From Vulcanimicrobiota bacterium (GTDB lineage: Bacteria > Eremiobacterota > Eremiobacteria > Baltobacterales > Baltobacteraceae), in contig JAQBPL010000042.1 in assembly GCA_028287545.1 (NCBI GenBank), forward strand, positions 1 to 7,598: 7,598 bases of DNA. Direction: 5' to 3'. The notes under the pieces are model-generated. The model made no database searches, had not been told where the DNA came from, and was given only the letters and a program-made list of their open reading frames with translations. Within the stretch, counting starts at the first letter, position 1; every line of letters begins with the position of its first letter. Made by a program: the position numbers and the translations under genes. Positions 5,896 to 7,598 of the stretch are shown piece by piece.

Positions 5896-7341
5896 CTAAG
5901 AAGGCTGCGCCTGAATCGTAATGGAGAGGTGCACCGTGCGCCCAACGGGGTTGGCGGGGTTGCTGAAGTCGGCGGTGATGAAGCGCGGATCCTCACTCAT
6001 CGTAATCGTGCAGACGCCGCTGCCGGTCGGGATGACGTCGAACTCGGCTTTCGGACCGATTCCATGCTGACCGGCGTCCGAGTATCCCGGCGGTTCCGAA
6101 CCCCCCAGGTCGGAGTCCGCGAAGCTGCACGGCCCGCTCAGCGACGAGCGGAACTTTCCGTCCCAGGGGCCGGCGTTGGCGCGATACGTCGGATCGTCGG
6201 CGACGAGCACTTGGAAACCCTGACCGAACGGCACGCTCGTCCGCGACGGCGCGGGTTCGACGAGTTGGTTGCAGTCGGTGTTTTCGGTGGCCGGCGCGCA
6301 GATGCGCAGGTCCTCCGCGTTACCGACGACGACGTTCTGGAACGTGGTGGCGGACGCGGTGCCGATGGTGAACGTCGGCGTGCCGCACGTCGTCGTCGAC
6401 GGCGCCTGCTGGCACGTGAAGGCTTCGCTCGGGCCGTCGAGGCCGAGCACGCTCGCGTCGGGCTTCGGGGTCCCGATGAAGAAATTGAGCGGAGCGCCGA
6501 ACGTGATGGAAGCGTTCCCCGGATCAAGATGACAGAAGAACGAGGGCGTGCCGACGAGCGGAGCGCCTTGGAGCTGCGGGTCGAGCGTCTCGCCGTGGAA
6601 CGCGTTGTTGCACGATGAGGTGAAGAACGATGCTCCTTGAGCCGAGGTGAACTTGAACGAGAGGTTCGTCGGCACGTTCGTGTTGCCGGCGGTGAGCACG
6701 GTCGTGACGCTCGGCACGACCGGAATCGGCACGCCGGACGTCGTCGACTCGGGGCTGATCAGCAGCACCTGGGTGGAGTGCGGCGGTAACGTCAGCTCGT
6801 TTACCGTCGGCGTGAACTGGAGCTCGTCCCCGACGCCTTTCGCATCGCCGATCTTGCGCACGGTGAGTATGGTGGGAAGCGGCTTGAGCTGATAGACGCC
6901 TACCGCGAACAGCTTGCCGTCGACGCTGCACGGGACGTCGATCTGGAATGCGTCGATCTCGATGAGGAGCGCGAAGCCGAACGGATTCAGCAACCGGATC
7001 GGCGGGATGTTGGGACACGCCGGCGCCGCCTGCGTGGTGCGTCCGCCGGACGTCGTCGTTGTCGTCGTTGCCTCGAGCGTCATCGTGGAACCGGCCGGAA
7101 CGCCGTTCGCGCGCATGGTGATCGCGCCGCGATATCCGTCGCCGAGCGGCAGCGCGAACGTTCCGCCGGCCGGTGACAACGGGACGACCGCGCTCCGGGT
7201 CGAGAGAACGGCGCCGTCGCCGGCCGCCGCCGGCTTGTCGAGCTGAACCGGCGTCGCATGCTGCGAACCGCCTCCGCACGCGGTCATTGTCAGCGTTACT
7301 ACGGCAGAAACAGCGAGCAAGCGCGCGCACGAAACGTACAT
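5896..7341 (-). CDS. Secreted cysteine-containing lipoprotein of unknown function
   Basis: I do not recognise this 481-residue protein. The start at 7341 (MYVSCARLLAVSAVVTLTMTACGGGS) has an excellent AGGAG five bases upstream. An ATG 30 bases further up lacks this and would spoil the signal peptide. Residues 6-21 are hydrophobic and Cys22 is the likely lipidated cysteine (MTAC lipobox), followed by a GGGS linker. The mature part is rich in Thr, Pro, Gly and Val and looks all-beta: a first segment about 50-110 with a Thr run (92-97), a hydrophobic segment about 112-165, and a long C-terminal region. Ten cysteines besides Cys5 and Cys22 (109, 138, 244, 270, 310, 319, 348, 357, 405, 444) could form five disulphides outside the cytoplasm. 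No enzyme motif is visible. An adhesin-like or binding role is plausible but unproven. Confidence 0.85.
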   Translation of the reverse strand: MYVSCARLLAVSAVVTLTMTACGGGSQHATPVQLDKPAAAGDGAVLSTRSAVVPLSPAGGTFALPLGDGYRGAITMRANGVPAGSTMTLEATTTTTTSGGRTTQAAPACPNIPPIRLLNPFGFALLIEIDAFQIDVPCSVDGKLFAVGVYQLKPLPTILTVRKIGDAKGVGDELQFTPTVNELTLPPHSTQVLLISPESTTSGVPIPVVPSVTTVLTAGNTNVPTNLSFKFTSAQGASFFTSSCNNAFHGETLDPQLQGAPLVGTPSFFCHLDPGNASITFGAPLNFFIGTPKPDASVLGLDGPSEAFTCQQAPSTTTCGTPTFTIGTASATTFQNVVVGNAEDLRICAPATENTDCNQLVEPAPSRTSVPFGQGFQVLVADDPTYRANAGPWDGKFRSSLSGPCSFADSDLGGSEPPGYSDAGQHGIGPKAEFDVIPTGSGVCTITMSEDPRFITADFSNPANPVGRTVHLSITIQAQPS

Positions 7342-7471
7342 TTCGGCTCCTAACGGGTCGTTGGTGTCCATGTACTCCGATACGAGCGAACTACTCTAGA
7401 GACGCCTAGGCCGCATGGTTGGTGCGTTAGTCCTCTTGCACCGGCAAGCGCGCGCGAGCGACCATTGCAGG
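7342..7471. promoter_or_regulatory. Divergent intergenic region with two adjacent 8-bp palindromes
   Basis: This gap separates the divergent lipoprotein (minus) and cyclase (plus) genes and must hold both promoters unless the cyclase starts earlier. CTCTAGAG (7394-7401) and GCCTAGGC (7404-7411) are perfect 8-base palindromes separated by AC, both centred on CTAG, a tetranucleotide often rare in bacterial DNA. I could not identify confident -35/-10 pairs on either strand. The AGGAG site for the lipoprotein is at 7347-7351 (read on the minus strand). Confidence 0.4.
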
Positions 7472-7598
7472 ATGGAGAGGCCGGGCGGGATCGCGGCTCC
7501 GTCGCCGCAGCGAGCCTTGCCGTCGGGCTCTACGTTCTTCATGTTCACCGACATCGAGGGGAGCACGGTCCGCTGGGATCGCGATCCCGAGGCGATGC
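7472..7598 (+). CDS. Class III adenylate/guanylate cyclase domain protein, N-terminal fragment (3' end outside the window)
   Basis: Only about 42 residues are visible. After a Pro/Ser-rich leader they read TFFMFTDIEGSTVRWDRDPEAM, the hallmark opening of the class III nucleotide cyclase catalytic domain. The Asp in FTDIEGST (residue 27 from this start) is the first metal-binding aspartate. The family makes cyclic nucleotides from ATP or GTP; proteins opening this way with almost no N-terminal extension often carry ATPase and TPR-like regulatory domains after the cyclase domain, but here that part is off the window. The start is uncertain: ATG 7472 gives the compact form, while an in-frame ATG at 7415 (adding 19 residues) or TTG at 7436 are possible. 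None has a strong ribosome binding site. An in-frame TAG at 7397 limits any longer extension. Confidence 0.85.
   Translation, partial: MERPGGIAAPSPQRALPSGSTFFMFTDIEGSTVRWDRDPEAM

Noticed and set aside
5856..5996. Upstream 47-residue extension of the methyltransferase
   Set aside because: It overlaps the 3' end of the preceding lipoprotein gene, is low-complexity Pro/Arg/Ser, and the ATG at 5855 has its own ribosome binding site.
7342..7371. Ten-residue N-terminal extension of the second lipoprotein
   Set aside because: The downstream ATG at 7341 has a strong AGGAG at correct spacing and gives a normal signal peptide.

Overview
This window is a GC-rich (by eye roughly two-thirds G+C) stretch of bacterial chromosome carrying ordinary, densely packed single-copy genes. 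I see no phage, transposase, CRISPR, rRNA or tRNA. Two proteins have clear lipoprotein signal peptides and one has a Sec-type signal, so the organism is a bacterium that makes peptidoglycan. The low-complexity Ala/Pro/Thr-rich lipoproteins and weak ribosome binding sites would fit an under-sampled soil phylum such as Candidatus Eremiobacterota (WPS-2), but that placement is a guess, not something the sequence proves.

Layout. Bases 1-410 (+) are the 3' end of thiC (thiamine pyrimidine synthesis). After a gap holding a repeat related to GTCACCCTGAGCTTGTCGAAGGG comes a 387-residue lipoprotein of unknown function (527-1690, +), then a hemerythrin HHE-domain protein (1769-2242, +). A long, nearly perfect inverted repeat (2264-2332) fills the gap between hemerythrin and the convergent minus-strand block. 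That block, read from its 5' end, runs: cupin (4674-4213), secreted lytic transglycosylase (4105-3365), and MDR-family quinone oxidoreductase/alcohol dehydrogenase-like protein (3303 or 3333 to 2335).

Upstream of the cupin, an AT-rich partial palindrome stands out. It separates the cupin from a divergent, probable 41-residue single-helix membrane protein (4811-4936, +). That small gene ends 4 bases from the stop of a convergent SAM-dependent methyltransferase (5855-4941, -). The methyltransferase lies 40 bases downstream of a second unknown lipoprotein (7341-5896, -), so these two may be co-transcribed. A divergent region with two adjacent CTAG-centred palindromes separates this lipoprotein from the beginning of a class III adenylate/guanylate cyclase gene (7472 onward, +), which runs off the window.

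Functionally the genes do not form one recognisable pathway. The recurring themes are cell envelope (two lipoproteins, a murein lytic enzyme, a small membrane protein) and small-molecule redox/binding (hemerythrin, quinone-reductase-like enzyme, cupin). I did not find convincing evidence for a new defence or biosynthetic system. The most interesting leads are the palindromic elements, the cupin/small-ORF control region and the cysteine-rich lipoprotein.
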